Shown here piece after piece: positions 14,701 to 26,275 of a DNA stretch of 64,000 bases. The stretch is from Myxocyprinus asiaticus (lineage: Eukaryota; Chordata; Actinopteri; Cypriniformes; Catostomidae). The stretch spans positions 29,013,744 through 29,077,743 of the forward strand of contig NC_059349.1 in the NCBI RefSeq assembly GCF_019703515.2, written 5' to 3'. The notes under the pieces were generated by a model. The model was not told where the DNA came from and did no database searches. It was given only the letters and a program-made list of their open reading frames with translations. The translations under genes were made by a program, and so were the position numbers. Within the stretch, counting starts at the first letter, position 1. Every line of letters starts with the position of its first letter.

Positions 14701-15245
14701 CAGTGTGATACAAGACTGCTCCGCTTCTCGTCGGGGTCCTGATCACCCTGTCGGGGTTTATTTTGAAATACAAACCTTCTGTGCTGACTGTTCTTTATCC
14801 CTTACTTAAACCTCATCCGGTATATACAAAAAAACTGGAAAATATACAGAATAGGCTTAAAAAAAGCTTAATTAGGTAAATACTTACATATAGAGCATTG
14901 TAACAGAGCCAAGTCTTCGTCATTTCAAAATATGTGTCCCCAGTGTATTTTGGGCTTGTTTATGTTTAAAATTCCTGAATTGTGCACCAAATCTTAATTT
15001 TGTATTTATTTATTTTCATTTGGGTTGCACAATAAACTGCATTTAGGATTTTTTTCACTTGGACTCTTGTAGCTTCTATGTCTGTCACCATCATAGTAAG
15101 AAAATACATTTTTTTTTTTTTTACATTATATAAATTTATTTTTATAAACTATCAGTCGATTAACTGGTTATCGGCCTTTTCCACCACCTTTCCACGGCAT
15201 CTGCAAAATCCCCTATCGGTCGACCTCTACTCAAGATGTATGAAA

Positions 15246-18200
15246 TCATGTTTGCACAATTTCCATACAGTTGTGACAGTGATTCAATAGTATGATGATA
15301 CAGTATGATTGTTCGAAATTTTGAATAGACTACTAATTACACTACATATTTGAAAGAGAGTGACATATTACTCCTCTTTAGATTTTATTTTCATATGTGA
15401 AAGGAACACATCATGTTTTTCACAATATGTCTTCTTAAATACCACAACAAATCTTTGGTTGCCCCCACACTCTCTGTTAAGTTTCATTAATTATTCTTTT
15501 TAATAAACATTTTGATATGATCATTTCACTTTCAAATATTATTAAAAAAAAATATTGATACACCATCTTTCTTTCATTCAGACAGTTGACTAAAATTGTA
15601 TAACATGGTGAATTCTTATGGAATTATTGCATCATGGGCTGTTAACATTTGTTAGGCTCGTGATAGAAGTGAGAGAAAACACTGATGCACAACTCATATA
15701 CTCTGGTATCAACAGAATATGAGGCAGCATTGTTTTTAAAGAGTAATCCTGTTCTTAGGTCTGCTAAAACATAGCTTTATACTGATCCTGAAGATGCCTC
15801 AGAGTTTAGCTCCAGCTCTAATCAAAAATGCCTAAACCTCAGCTAATGAAACCCTACAGTACACCAGAAAATTACCATCAGCTGTGTTACAGCAGGGTTA
15901 GACCTAAACTCTGCAGTACAGTAGATCTCTAGCATCAGGAGTAACTACCCCGTGCTAAGACATGCTTGACTTGCAATGCAGGACAATATAAGGGGCAATG
16001 AGGTTGGTATTCATTCAGTGTCTTATTGGTCTGAAATGGGGCTTTCAAATTAGTATGCTTAGTGGTTTTTATTGCATGTCATTTCACATTAGAGAGCATG
16101 ATCATGTAACGCTACTGAATTTCCTTCACAAAGAGGGGAGTAGATGGCCTGATACAGCTAATTATTTGCATGTGATGCATACCTTTCCAGAGGGTAATGG
16201 AACGTTATGGTCTATTTACACTGGACTAACCAAGTTCTGCTGATAGTATGCTACTCACTGTTCCAAGACTGCACAGTGACAGTATGTGTCAGGGGCATTT
16301 TTACAGAGGAGGCAAAAGAAAGCCTCCTCAAAGAAAATCAGATGAGAAAACAACTGACAGTACAAAAACAAAACAAGAAACATTACAAAATATGAGATCA
16401 AATACTTTGCAAAGCACTCATTTTGTTAAAGTAACACTATCCAACAGCGACACCAGCGGATATGGTTTCAGAGTGATACAGTGTCTATTTTGCCTCTACT
16501 GAGAGGTTGCATTCTCATTGATGTCGTAAAATGTGCCGTTAATGTGCAGTTCAAAGCATTTGATTTTCTTGCATCCGTGGAACACTAAAGGAAATATTTG
16601 GCAGAATGAGAGCCTCAGTCTCTATTCACTGTCATTGTATTGAAAAAATAAATACATAAATCGGCCTTCAATGGATCAAACTGGTGAAAATAGACAGAAC
16701 AATTACAAGGTAAACAATCCTGTCAGACATCCCCACTATGACAAAAATAAACTTGAAATGACTTGCATTTATTTGAAAAGTGAGCCGGTTTTTAGTGACC
16801 ACTCAGCTTAATTAAATTTAAGGTGCACCTCATCATTAAACCTAGTGGAGGGAAAGCAGTGTTTGAATTGAGTCAGAGCTCTTGGGGGGTCCCCTTATAT
16901 CGACTACCCACCCAGTGGTAAGTCAAAGCCACATGTGAGATGGTAAATGAAGCTTGCAACACACTTTGTTTTGGGGCAGAAGACTTTTCAGGCTGCGAAG
17001 GCTTCACGGCCGGGGTTGCAGTAGCAGCAAGAAGTTTAACACATTCTGCAGTTTATGGCACTGTTGTAAATGGTGGAAAAGATTTGTAGTGCTTCCACTT
17101 TTTGAAGTGCAACCTGTTTATGGCATTCTCTATAGATGACATGTAGGGCTCGACATTAAACATTGTGATGTGCTTGTCCTTCGAACAAGTAAATTGGTCA
17201 TTCACTTGTCCGAGTAAAAAGTTACTTGTCCAGAGAGAAAAAAAGGACATGTATCGGTTACATGCTCAAGTAACATGTCAGAGTTTCTGTTTATTAAATT
17301 ACGACATGGCCAACCTAATAGTATTATACCTATGCAATCAACTAGATTCTCTGGGACAGAAATGTAAACTGCGCTGTGTAGGGGAGGTTATTTTATGTTA
17401 CATGTAAACACGGTAGTCAAATAAAGGAAAGCATCCATAACCATCATTTACAGAAGGGGTGCTCACTCATCTATGGAATAAAATCTACTTTTCCATCATA
17501 ATATTGCAGCAAGATCTACCATGCACAATATTATCACAATACCAAAATTTCAGTTGTCTTTAGTGAAATTTATGATTTTTGATACCAGCTTCAATACCAC
17601 AACAAATAATAGCCTAACACTAACTAATTTGTTAATGATAAAAGAATTAAGTTCTTAAGTTATTATTCAAGAGTAGTAAACAGTCAGTAATAAAATAACA
17701 AAACAAAAGCAATGAATAGAAAAAAAAAACACTATATAGAACAAAAAAATAAATAAAATAAAAATTAAGAAAACAGTGCTTTTTAACAGCTTAAAAAAAA
17801 AAATAACAGTATCAAGTATTCAATTAAACATAAAACTACTACTGGTCTTCCCTGTGCAAGTAATACTTTAATACTTTTATATTAGAGTTATACGAGTAAC
17901 GTTATCCAGCAATGACAGTGAGTGGTTTTGTAGTTTTCTTTTTATTGTTGATTGGTTAATGTTAGGGATACACTAGATAGCAGCAGGTCTATTAGGTTAC
18001 ATTTAAACTTACAAGTCGTACATTTAGATACAAATCAGCATTTCCCCCAATTTATGTTCACTTTAAACATAACTCTCTGTTTTTACATGAACACATCACC
18101 AAGACGGGCATTTTGGCGAAATTTTGAAATGTACTGTATTTGACCGTTTAGGTGCGAGCGTTCTCGGAGCGCACGCACAAGTCACCTGTCAGTCAAACAG

Positions 18201-18267
18201 CATGCAGCTGTTTTGCTGCTCATCTGATCTTTTAAATCCAAACCATCTCCAAATAATTGAACCACTG
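15246..18267. other. AT-rich non-coding stretch with repeat scraps
   Basis: No gene is supported. 16573-16650 ('gtggaacactaaaggaaat', 'ggcagaatgag') is a fragment of the palindromic MITE family seen at 36311 and 41422. Near 17143 the phrase 'gtagggctcgacattaaa' marks the end of what looks like another dispersed repeat, with repeated 'acttgtcc' motifs to about 17280; its other end was not found. 15950-16215 is complex, low in simple repeats, and includes an octamer-like 'atttgcat', so it is a candidate regulatory block. Confidence 0.45.
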
Positions 18268-18870
18268 GGTGAATCTCAATGTGCATTCTTTTGTGTTCTT
18301 ACGTTCTCGTGGACTAGTTCTAAGTCATCATCCACTGCCGAAGTTCGATTCCAGTCCTCAAGTATCGAGAAAGCAGGAAATTACCTGGATGTGTCCTTGA
18401 AATCGAGGATGCATCGGATGGTGACTTGTGGGCAAGAACTCGGTAATACGGTGGCAGGCGAAGGGCATTTATCATTTTGTTTTTCCTCAAGAGTTTCCCG
18501 CTGTAAGCTCGCGAAAGTCTGACGGATCGTGAGAGTCGTTATACTCCGTCAACATTTTTTTTTTTTTTTTTTTGGCCATCATTTTAATACAGTAATAAAC
18601 ATGAAGAGTGTTTACAGACTTTATTCTTTTAACATGTCACTAGTCCTGCAAAACCTCACTGGTGTTTTGATATTAATGCTGTCACTGGTATCATAATGCC
18701 AGTAGTTCTCTCACTGGATTCAAATGTGCTGTGATGGTTAATTGCTCAACAGGAAGATTGCAGCACATCTCAAAGCTCGCAATAGATGCGTTCTACGTCC
18801 TCCTGTCCTTCCGAGTTCGTTCTTCCAAGGATGCTTGGCAAGACCATTCTTTGAATTGAGATTCACCAAT
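18268..18870. mobile_element. Possible DNA transposon with inverted ends
   Basis: 'gggtgaatctcaatgtgcat' at the left is inverted as 'ttgaattgagattcaccaat' at the right. Looser similarity extends inward on both arms ('gttctcgtgg' against 'gaactcggaagg'). No convincing target duplication was found, and a poly-T tract (about 18556-18575) sits in the middle. Best regarded as an old, eroded MITE. Confidence 0.4.
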
Positions 18871-18992
18871 TGTTTTTCTTTTTACTAACAAGGTCGTCTT
18901 CGGCAGCGTGAACCAGCGCTGTGTCTCCCTCCATGTGGCAGGAGAACTTGTGAGCGAGTGGGGCCGGTTTAGCAAGCAGACGCAGAGAGTGG

Positions 18993-19057
18993 GGTCCCCC
19001 CCCCCCCTTAACTCATATGGGGGGGTCCAGCGTTGTGTTGCACTGCACTCATTAAAA

Positions 19058-19124
<67 letters not shown>
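18993..19124. repeat. C-run/G-run pair, poly-A and (AT)n microsatellite
   Basis: A 'gggg' followed by a long C run (about 18996-19009) lies shortly before a seven-G run (about 19018-19026), so the strand can fold on itself. A poly-A tract (about 19053-19065) then leads into about 29 AT repeats to 19124. Translation of the array gives only Tyr-Ile repeats, which are artefacts. Confidence 0.8.
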
Positions 19125-19128
<4 letters not shown>

Positions 19129-19148
19129 TCTCAAGCTTGGCATTTTCA

Positions 19149-19638
19149 CCATATTCCTGGTTCAATAAAAGTTAAGCTCAATCGACAGCATTTGTGGCAT
19201 AATATTGATTACCACAAAAATTATTTCAACTCATCCGTCCTTTAAAAAAAAACAAAAAACAAAAAACAAAAAAAACAAAAAAACAAATCGAGGTTACAGT
19301 GTGGCACTTACAATAGAAGTGAACAGGGACAATTTTATAATAAGGTATACTAATTTTATAAAAGAACTTACATTAATTCTTCTGTATTATTTGAGCTGTA
19401 AAGTTATTTAAATCATAATTTTTACAGTCATTTTAAAGTTTTGGGTTTGTTGATATTACATCGTCATGGCAACGAAGTTGTAAAATTGGCTATAACTTTA
19501 CACAGAAAAGGTTAGTAAGTGATTTTATCACACTAAAATCATGTTAACATGCATATTGTTTATATTTTGTGGCTATAAGTTTTTTATGTTTATGGTTTTG
19601 CCCAATTCACTTCCATTCTAAGTGCTTCAATGTAACAG

Positions 19639-19674
<36 letters not shown>

Positions 19675-19808
19675 TTTTTTAAGAGGGACGAGTTGAATTA
19701 TTATATTTGATTTAATTTATTTATTTATTTATTTTGTGGTAATCAATATTTTGCCACAAATGCTGTCAATTGAGGTTAACTTGTATTGAATGCGGAATAT
19801 CCCTTTAA
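19149..19808. mobile_element. Palindromic MITE, about 660 bp
   Basis: The left arm ('cctggttcaataaaagttaa', 'gacagcatttgtggcat', 'attgattaccacaaaa') is mirrored by the right arm read backwards ('cattcaatacaagttaa', 'gacagcatttgtggca', 'attgattaccacaaaa'). The outer ends read 'atattcc' and 'ggaatatccctttaa'. It holds an A-rich simple repeat (about 19241-19285) and an ATTT array (about 19641-19680). A half copy is at 9199-9358, and a ~25-bp scrap of the same end appears at 27137. Confidence 0.75.
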
Positions 19809-20051
19809 GAATTTTGGAAACAGTAAGGATAAGCAGAAATGTCAGTGTATTAACATTCAAAGTGGGATAAGCACGTTGCTTACAATTGCTCTGTTAAGTA
19901 TCATGCAGTTAATTTTTCATAGTTCAATTCTAAATAAATAATAATAAGACATCAGTATGATGAATAATCGTTATCTTGAAACTAATTTATTGATCTTATC
20001 TGTTCTATTGAAATCATAATGTATGAACCTTTTACCATGGAAACAGTTTCT

Positions 20052-20055
<4 letters not shown>

Positions 20056-20136
<81 letters not shown>

Positions 20137-20137
20137 T
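20056..20137. repeat. (TA)n-(CA)n compound microsatellite
   Basis: Roughly 28 TA units followed by about 13 CA units. The open frames across it encode only Ile-Tyr and Val-Cys repeats and are not genes. Confidence 0.95.
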
Positions 20138-20974
20138 TTAATCTTATTAACAACAATTGTAGTCACTGTTGTATTTTTGGCAGAACTATGGTTACCATGG
20201 CACATGCTTGTAGGGGTTAAAAAATATGATGCTTTCAAGTTCAAACTGGATGCAGTTGATTTTATTAGTTTAAACAGAGATATTTTTGTCTTCATTGCTA
20301 CAATTCGAGAATATGCATGTTTGTTTACTTGTTCAAATGTTTAATTTACGTGAACATGTTTTTTGAGTTTGTGAAATAATAATAATGATTTCTGTAAGAG
20401 TCTGTCTAATTCAGAAATGTTTTAGTCATACAAAAGCGAGTAAATTAATGGATATAGCAAATACGACATGTTACATGGTAAGTGTGGGTCCCCGGTAAAC
20501 ACAAAACCTTATATATATCAAAAGCATATTTGGGTCTCGGGCCGAGAAAATTTAGAAGCCCTGTGCTAAAGGAATTATGTTGGTCAGGCAATGGTGCAAA
20601 CACATTCACTAAATCTATGCTGAGCACAATTTGCACGACACAATTCTCAGTCTTGAGTATTATATCTTATCTTAAGCATTCTGAGCATTATATACCAGAG
20701 GATGCAGCAGACCACCATGATCTGGCTCACTCTGCTGGCACTGTAGAGCATCACTCCACTACTGTGATCCAGCAGCAACATGATCACAATGGAAGTCGGC
20801 ATGCTGTTGTCACAGTGTGTTTCCGTCGTGTTTCCAAGGACTCTTATTTTGATATAGTTTTTGTCTTCTGCCCACTGTTTTCCTTGAACTACATTTCCCA
20901 CGGTGCACTGCCCTCATCACAGCCATCTGTTCCCCATCTCACCTGTTCTCCATTCCCTCATTTACTCCTGCTTG

Positions 20975-20981
20975 TATAAAT
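20975..20981 (+). promoter_or_regulatory. TATA box in LTR
   Basis: 'TATAAAT' lies about 165 bp into the LTR and about 170 bp before the gag-like start. An ATTAAA at 21069-21074 in the same LTR could serve as a polyadenylation signal in a downstream copy. Both positions fit a U3-R-U5 layout. Confidence 0.5.
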
Positions 20982-21143
20982 ACCCTCTAGTTTTTATCCC
21001 TCTTTGTCAGTTGTTCTTGTTTGTTGCTATTTGAGTTCATGTTTGTTTGTTTCACTTTCATCCTCTTCATTAAAAGATTGCAATTAGATCCAGTGTCTCC
21101 CTTCTCATCTCAGCAACTACTTGTTACAGAAGAACTGACCAAC

Positions 21144-21977
21144 ATGGATCTAGCAGCTGTCCAAATTCTCCTCCTCAGACAAGGGGACCATCCAGTGGAG
21201 GATCATATCCGTGATTTAGAACTAGCGAAGTTAGTGCACTATCCTGACTGCTCTCTGGTGGTTTACTTCCAGACCAGTCTGAATAGTGCACTGAAGGAAC
21301 TGATGCCTCCGGCTGATCCTCACTGGACACTCTGTGAGTATGTGGAGAAGGCTCTGGAACTTTGCAGTTCCCCTTACACAGTGGATTATGGAGGGAACCC
21401 CGGGCCAAAACCTGCATCCACAGCTCCTTGCTCCAAGCCTCCCACAGCCCCTTCGTCCAAGCCTTGCACAGCTCCAGCGCCCACACCTGCCACAGCCAAA
21501 GAGCCAGTGCCTGCGCCTGCCATGGCCAAGGAGCCAACACCTGCACCTGCCTCGTCTGTCCCAGAGCCAGCGTTGCCAGCCTCATCCGTCCCAGAGCCAG
21601 CTACACGGAGGTCGTTCCCCAGTCACTGCCAGGCTCACGAACACGGAGGTCGTTCCCCAGTCGCTGCCAATGCTCACGACCACGGAGGTCGTTCCCCAGT
21701 CGCTGCCAGTGCTCACAACCACGGAGGTCGTTCCCCAGTTGCTGCCAATGCTCACGACCACGGAGGTCATTCCCCAGTCGCTGCCAGTGCTCACGACCAC
21801 GGAGGTCGTTCCCAGTCGCTGCCAGTGCTCTCGACCACGGAGGTCATTCCCCAGTCGCTGCCAGTGCTCTCCACAACGGAGGTCCTTCCCCAGTCGCTGC
21901 CAGTGCTCTCGACCATGGAGGTCAGTTCCCAGTCACTAACAGCTCTGCCCTCAGAGTCTTCCATGGCCCCAGCTTAG
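21144..21977 (+). CDS. Gag-like protein with Pro/Ala-rich and repeat tail
   Basis: 277 codons from ATG 21144. Residues about 1-90 form a compact helical-looking domain ('VEDHIRDLELAKLVHYPD', 'WTLCEYVEKALELC') of a kind seen beside LTRs in fish genomes and best described as gag-like. Residues about 95-155 are rich in Pro, Ala, Lys and Glu ('TAPCSKPPTAP', 'TAKEPVPAPA'). The rest is a 13-residue repeat ('HGGRSPVAASAHD'). A 38-nt repeat unit starting at 21798 changes the frame, so the tail switches from HGGRSPVA-type to SLPVLSTTEV-type repeats before the stop. An upstream extension to 21021 lies inside the LTR and is unlikely to be translated. Function unknown. Confidence 0.55.
   Translation: MDLAAVQILLLRQGDHPVEDHIRDLELAKLVHYPDCSLVVYFQTSLNSALKELMPPADPHWTLCEYVEKALELCSSPYTVDYGGNPGPKPASTAPCSKPPTAPSSKPCTAPAPTPATAKEPVPAPAMAKEPTPAPASSVPEPALPASSVPEPATRRSFPSHCQAHEHGGRSPVAANAHDHGGRSPVAASAHNHGGRSPVAANAHDHGGHSPVAASAHDHGGRSQSLPVLSTTEVIPQSLPVLSTTEVLPQSLPVLSTMEVSSQSLTALPSESSMAPA
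21604..21952 (+). repeat. 39-nt coding tandem array, about nine units
   Basis: The unit begins 'cacggaggtcgttccccagt' and recurs every 38-39 nt. The first and sixth units are 38 nt and shift the frame. Because 39 is a multiple of three and no frame of the unit has a stop, all three plus-strand frames and one minus-strand frame stay open. The same 'ccacggaggtcgttccccc' motif occurs once, inverted, near 51680 in the gypsy element. Confidence 0.9.
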
Positions 21978-22110
21978 AGTCTTCCATGGCTCCGCCCCTC
22001 GGGCATCTCCTGACTCCACCTACCTTCGTCAAGCCTCTCTCAGCTCCGCCCTCAGAATCTTCCATGGCTCCACCCAATAGAAAATGTGCACAAACATCTC
22101 TTTAAAAATT

Positions 22111-24002
22111 TATGCTCTAGCTTAAGTAAATATTAATCATATTTGATAGTTATTTTTTCAAAGTGTCATCATGTGTGAATCCTAAAGTAGAAATCCATGT
22201 CAGATTTCTTTGCTAATTTGAGTAAATTTCACTAATAAATATAATAAGTACATTTTACTTAACTTTTCAAAGCTGTTGTTCCCAGCATGCACTGGGCTTG
22301 AATAATTAATTAGCTTGCATGGTTTCACTGTTTTTAAGTTTACCATTTTTATTGTTCATTTTGTTGTTATGTTTGGTAACTTCTTTGTGCATTCTGAAGA
22401 TAATTTTCTGCTCAAAATTACCCATTCATGTAAAACAAAATCTGTTGATTGTCACCGTCATCGTGTTTTGTGCACCAAGTGTTTAGGTCTGCGTGATAAC
22501 TTGTTACTGACACCAGCGGTGATTTAGATTGCATGCATTAATCTATCATGGGGGAGGCTTCTGTATGTTATGCAGAACATCATTAAACATGTATATACAA
22601 GGAAAACTCAAAACATCACATGTTCTAATAACATGATCAATAGAACTTCAAGTTTGTTTCAGTTCCATGAATATCTTATTTGTAAATACAAGTTTCTGTA
22701 TTTATTAACATGTTTAAGATAAATTTACAGAGTCATTTTAATTTGATATTATGTCATGAAGTTAAATAGATTATACTTAATTCTATACCATTAATATTTA
22801 CTTAGAAAACTTGCGAAATAACAAACAAGTAAACCTTACTTATTCAGAAAGGCACGAATAATGACTTTAAAATGAATTAATTCTACCGAATAATAGAACA
22901 AATACGTGTTAGACTTATTGTCCATCGAGCACAGGGATAGAGCAGTATTTTAAATAAACATATCTAAAATGACAACCCAATGGTGAGTCTGTGATCCAGT
23001 ATCTCTGTTTATTGTGCACATCTCTGAAATCTGAGCTTGTCAAGAGTAACACTAACTAAGATACTATATCATATACATTTTACATATTTTTAAATGTCAG
23101 TGTTCATTATTTTTGACTAGATTTTTACTTCATGCAAAACACATTTTAAATCTACTTTGTCTAGAATGTCTGTTTTGTTTGAAATTATGGTGCCTCTGGT
23201 TAAAAAAAAAAAAAAAAAAAAAAAATCTTTTAAGTCATTTCAGAGCAAATACATAACTGTCAAGATATATACTGAATAGGCTGAAAAATATTGTGATATA
23301 GCCTATAATTTTTTGGAGCAGCCCTACTGTTGTGCCATTAAGAAGTCATGTTATTGTTGTTTATTTCTGATTCAAACTGAATATTTTTGTTTGTTTGTTT
23401 AAAAAATATGGATGATGATGAAGGAAAGCAATCCACAGTTGATGACACATATATAGCTTTATCTTGTGAGAAAAAAAAGAATATAATTAATATAATTAAA
23501 TATAATAAGAAGAATAATAAGAAGAAATGAATTTAAGAATTATACAAGGTATATTTGTTATATGAAAACTATTAATGGAGTACAGTCACATTTAAAATGG
23601 GTTTTTTCATTTAGTTTTGACACACTTCCAGTTTGAGCCCCGCCCATATCCGGTTATAGCTTTAAACAAATACAGATAATTTTGACAATGCAACAGATAA
23701 AGACACAGATACAGAAAACGGCTATGCTGCACACCCCTACTGTTAATAATAGTAGCTACATGAAATATGCTGCTTAATAATTGTAGCAATAATTTTTGTA
23801 GCAATGAATAAATGCTTGAAAACTCAATGCGACTTTAATGTGACTTGGCTTTTTAATAAAAAAGTATGTTAATATAAACATGCTGAATATGTAAACATCA
23901 AATGGAAAAGGAATATGAATTTTCATTGGACTAAAAAACCCAGAGAGGGAATATTGAACCTTACACAACTGTTATGTGTTTAGAGGGTATTATAATCTGT
24001 AA
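22111..24002. other. AT-rich non-coding stretch, no gene seen
   Basis: Short frames only. There is an A-run at about 23202-23225 and AATAA-type runs near 23480-23525. The segment about 23630-23755 (containing 'ccgcccatatccggttatag' and 'atgctgcacacccctac') resembles the end of a dispersed repeat common in fish, family not assigned. Confidence 0.45.

Positions 24003-24077
<75 letters not shown>
24003..24077. repeat. (AT)n microsatellite, left part
   Basis: About 36 AT units ending directly at the TA target of the MITE at 24078. The array resumes at 26279 after two transposons, suggesting one original AT array split by insertions. Confidence 0.9.
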
Positions 24078-24080
<3 letters not shown>

Positions 24081-24562
24081 TACCGGTCAAAAGTTTTGAA
24101 ACACTTGATTGAAATGTTTCTCATGATCTTAAAAATCTTTTGATCTGAAGGTGTATGCTTAAATGTTTGAAATTAGTTTTGTAGACAAAAATATAATTGT
24201 GCCACCATATTAATTTATTTCATTATAAAACTAAAATGTAATTAAAAAAAAAAAAGTTTTTGAAATTGATGACTTGGACCAAATAATAAAGAAAAGCAGC
24301 CAATAAGTGCCCAACATAGATGGGAACTCCTTCAATACTGTTTAAAAAGCATCCCAGGGTGATAACGCAAGAAGTTGGTTAAGAAAATGTCAAGAGTACA
24401 TGTCTGCAAATTCTAATTTTGGATTTTGTTTAGTCACAACATAATTCCCATTGTTCCATTTATGTTATTCCATAGTTTTGATGACTTTACTATTATTTTA
24501 AAATGTGAAGAAAAAAAAATTATAATAAAGAATAAGTGTTTCAAAACTTTTGACCGGTAGTG
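24078..24562. mobile_element. Tc1-type MITE, 485 bp (copy A)
   Basis: The ends are perfect inverted repeats starting 'cactaccggtcaaaagtttt', flanked by TA (24076-24077 and 24563-24564). No transposase is present. A copy in opposite orientation, carrying a DIRS insertion, spans 28334-33653. The interior blocks 'agatgggaactcc', 'aatttgcagacatgtactc' (inverted here) and 'ggtggcacaattat' (inverted here) match between copies. Confidence 0.9.
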
Positions 24563-24566
24563 TATA

Positions 24567-26275
24567 CAGTGCATCCGGAGAGTATTCACAGCGCTTCACT
24601 TTTTCCACATTTTGTTATGTTACAGCCTTATTCCAAAATGGATTAAATTCATTATTTTCCTCAAAATTCTGCAAACAATACCCCATAATGACAATGTGAA
24701 AGAAGTTTGTCTGAAATCTTTGCAAATTTTTTAAAATGAAAAAATGAAAAAAAATCACATGTACATAAGTAACAATACCCCATAATGACAACGTGAAATA
24801 AGTTTGTTTGAAATCTTTGCAAATGTATTAAAAATAAAAAATGAAAAAAATCACATGTACATAAGTATTCACAGCCTTTGCCATGACACTAAAAATTGAG
24901 CTCAGGTGCATCCTGTTTCCACTGATCATCCTTGAGATGTTTCTACAACTTGATTGGAGTCCACCTGTGGTAAATTCAGTTGATTGGACATGATTTGGAA
25001 AGGCACACACCTGTCTATATAAGGTCCCACAGTTAACAGTGCATGTCAGAGCACAAACCAAGCCATGAAGTCCAAGGAATTGTCTGTAGACCTCCGAGAC
25101 AGGATTGTATCGAGGCACAGATCTGGGGAAGGGTACAGATACATTTCTGCAGCATTGAAGGTCCCAATGAGCACAGTGGCCTCCATCATCTGTAAATGGA
25201 ATAAGTTTGGAACCACCAGGACTCTTCCTAGAGCTGGCCGCCTGGCCAAACTGAGCGATCGGGGGAGAAGGGCCTTAGTCAGGGAGGTGACCAAGAACCC
25301 GATGGTCACTCTGACAGAGCTCCAGCATTTCTCTGTGGAGAGAGGAGAACCTTCCAGAAGAACAACCATCTCTGCAACACTCCACCAATCAGGCCTGTAA
25401 GGTAGAGTGGCCAGACGGAAGCCACTCCTCAGTAAAGGCACATGACAGCCCACCTGGAGTTTGCCAAAAGGCACCTGAAGGACTCTCAGACCATGAGAAA
25501 CAAAGATTGAACTCTTTGGCCTGAATGGCAAGCATCATGTCTGGAGGAAACCAGGCACCGCTCATCACCTGGCCAACACCATCCCTACAGCGAAGCATGG
25601 TGGTGGCAGCATCATGCTGTGGGGATGTTTTTCAGCGGCAGGAACTGGGAGACTAGTCAGGATCGAGGGAAAGATTAATGCAGCAATGTATAGAGATATC
25701 CTTGATGAAAACCTGCTCCAGAGCGCTCTGGACCTCAGACTGGGGCGAAGGTTCATCTTCCAACAGGACAACGACCCTTAGCACACAGCCAAGATAACAA
25801 AGGAGTGGCTCCGGGACAACTCTGTGAATGTCCTTGAGTTGCCCAGCCAGAGCCCAGACTTGAACCTGATTGAACATCTCTGGAGAGATCTGAAAATGGC
25901 TGTGCACCAACACTCCCGATCCAACCTGATGGAGCTTGAGAGGTCCTGCAAAGAAGAATGGGAGAAACTGCCCAAAAATAGGTGTGCCAAGCTTGTAGCA
26001 TCACACTCAAATAGATTTGAGGCTGTAATTGGTGCCAAAGTTGCTTCAACAAAGTATTGAGCAAAGGCTGTGAATACTTATGTACATGTGATTTTTTTCA
26101 TTTTTTCATTTTAAAAAATTTGCAAAGATTTCAGACAAACTTCTTTCACATTGTCATTATGGGGTATTGTTTGTAGAATTTTGAGGAAAATAATTAATTT
26201 AATCCATTTTGGAATAAGGCTGTAACATAACAAAATGTGGAAAAAGTGAAGCGCTGTGAATACTTTCCGGATGCA

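Larger units (their letters stand above)
12181..15230. mobile_element. 3-kb element with imperfect inverted ends, non-autonomous
   Basis: The left end reads 'gattagaggtagacccatat'. The right end is its imperfect inverse: the reverse complement of 15211-15231 starts 'agtagaggtcgaccgatag'. Similarity continues inward ('attggttatcag' against 'ccgataaccag'). Directly outside are two copies of 'ctcaagatgtatNaaa' (12165-12180 and 15230-15245), 15 of 16 bases identical. No transposase or reverse transcriptase is visible inside. The ends resemble a DNA transposon, but a 15-16-bp flank duplication is longer than the 8-9 bp expected of hAT-like elements. The superfamily is unassigned. Confidence 0.6.
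20808..22110 (+). mobile_element. Non-autonomous LTR element: 5' LTR and gag-like ORF
   Basis: An LTR (20808-21128, about 321 bp) starts TGTCACAG and ends CTTGTTACA. It is followed 15 bp later by an ATG. The arrangement 'gaagaactgaccaac' then ATG GAT CTA GCA parallels the leader and start of the Ty3/gypsy gag at 53.4 kb. No polymerase domain and no 3' LTR are found before similarity fades near 22110, so the element is truncated or internally deleted. The proline-rich and 39-nt repeat parts of the reading frame resemble the tail of the element at 51133-53780. Confidence 0.7.

Noticed and set aside
18793..19245. Reading frames with long Tyr-Ile repeats around (AT)n arrays (also near 20.0, 26.2, 38.4 and 54.2 kb)
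   Set aside because: They are translations of dinucleotide repeats, which have no stop in several frames; no protein features exist outside the array.
21334..22105. Two further long plus-strand frames over the 39-nt array, and one on the minus strand
   Set aside because: They stay open only because the repeat unit has no stop in those frames; only the frame starting at the ATG after the LTR has a gag-like domain.
25046..26064. Long minus-strand frames across the Tc1 element at 24.6-26.3 kb
   Set aside because: Antisense shadows of the transposase, which is identified by motif on the plus strand.
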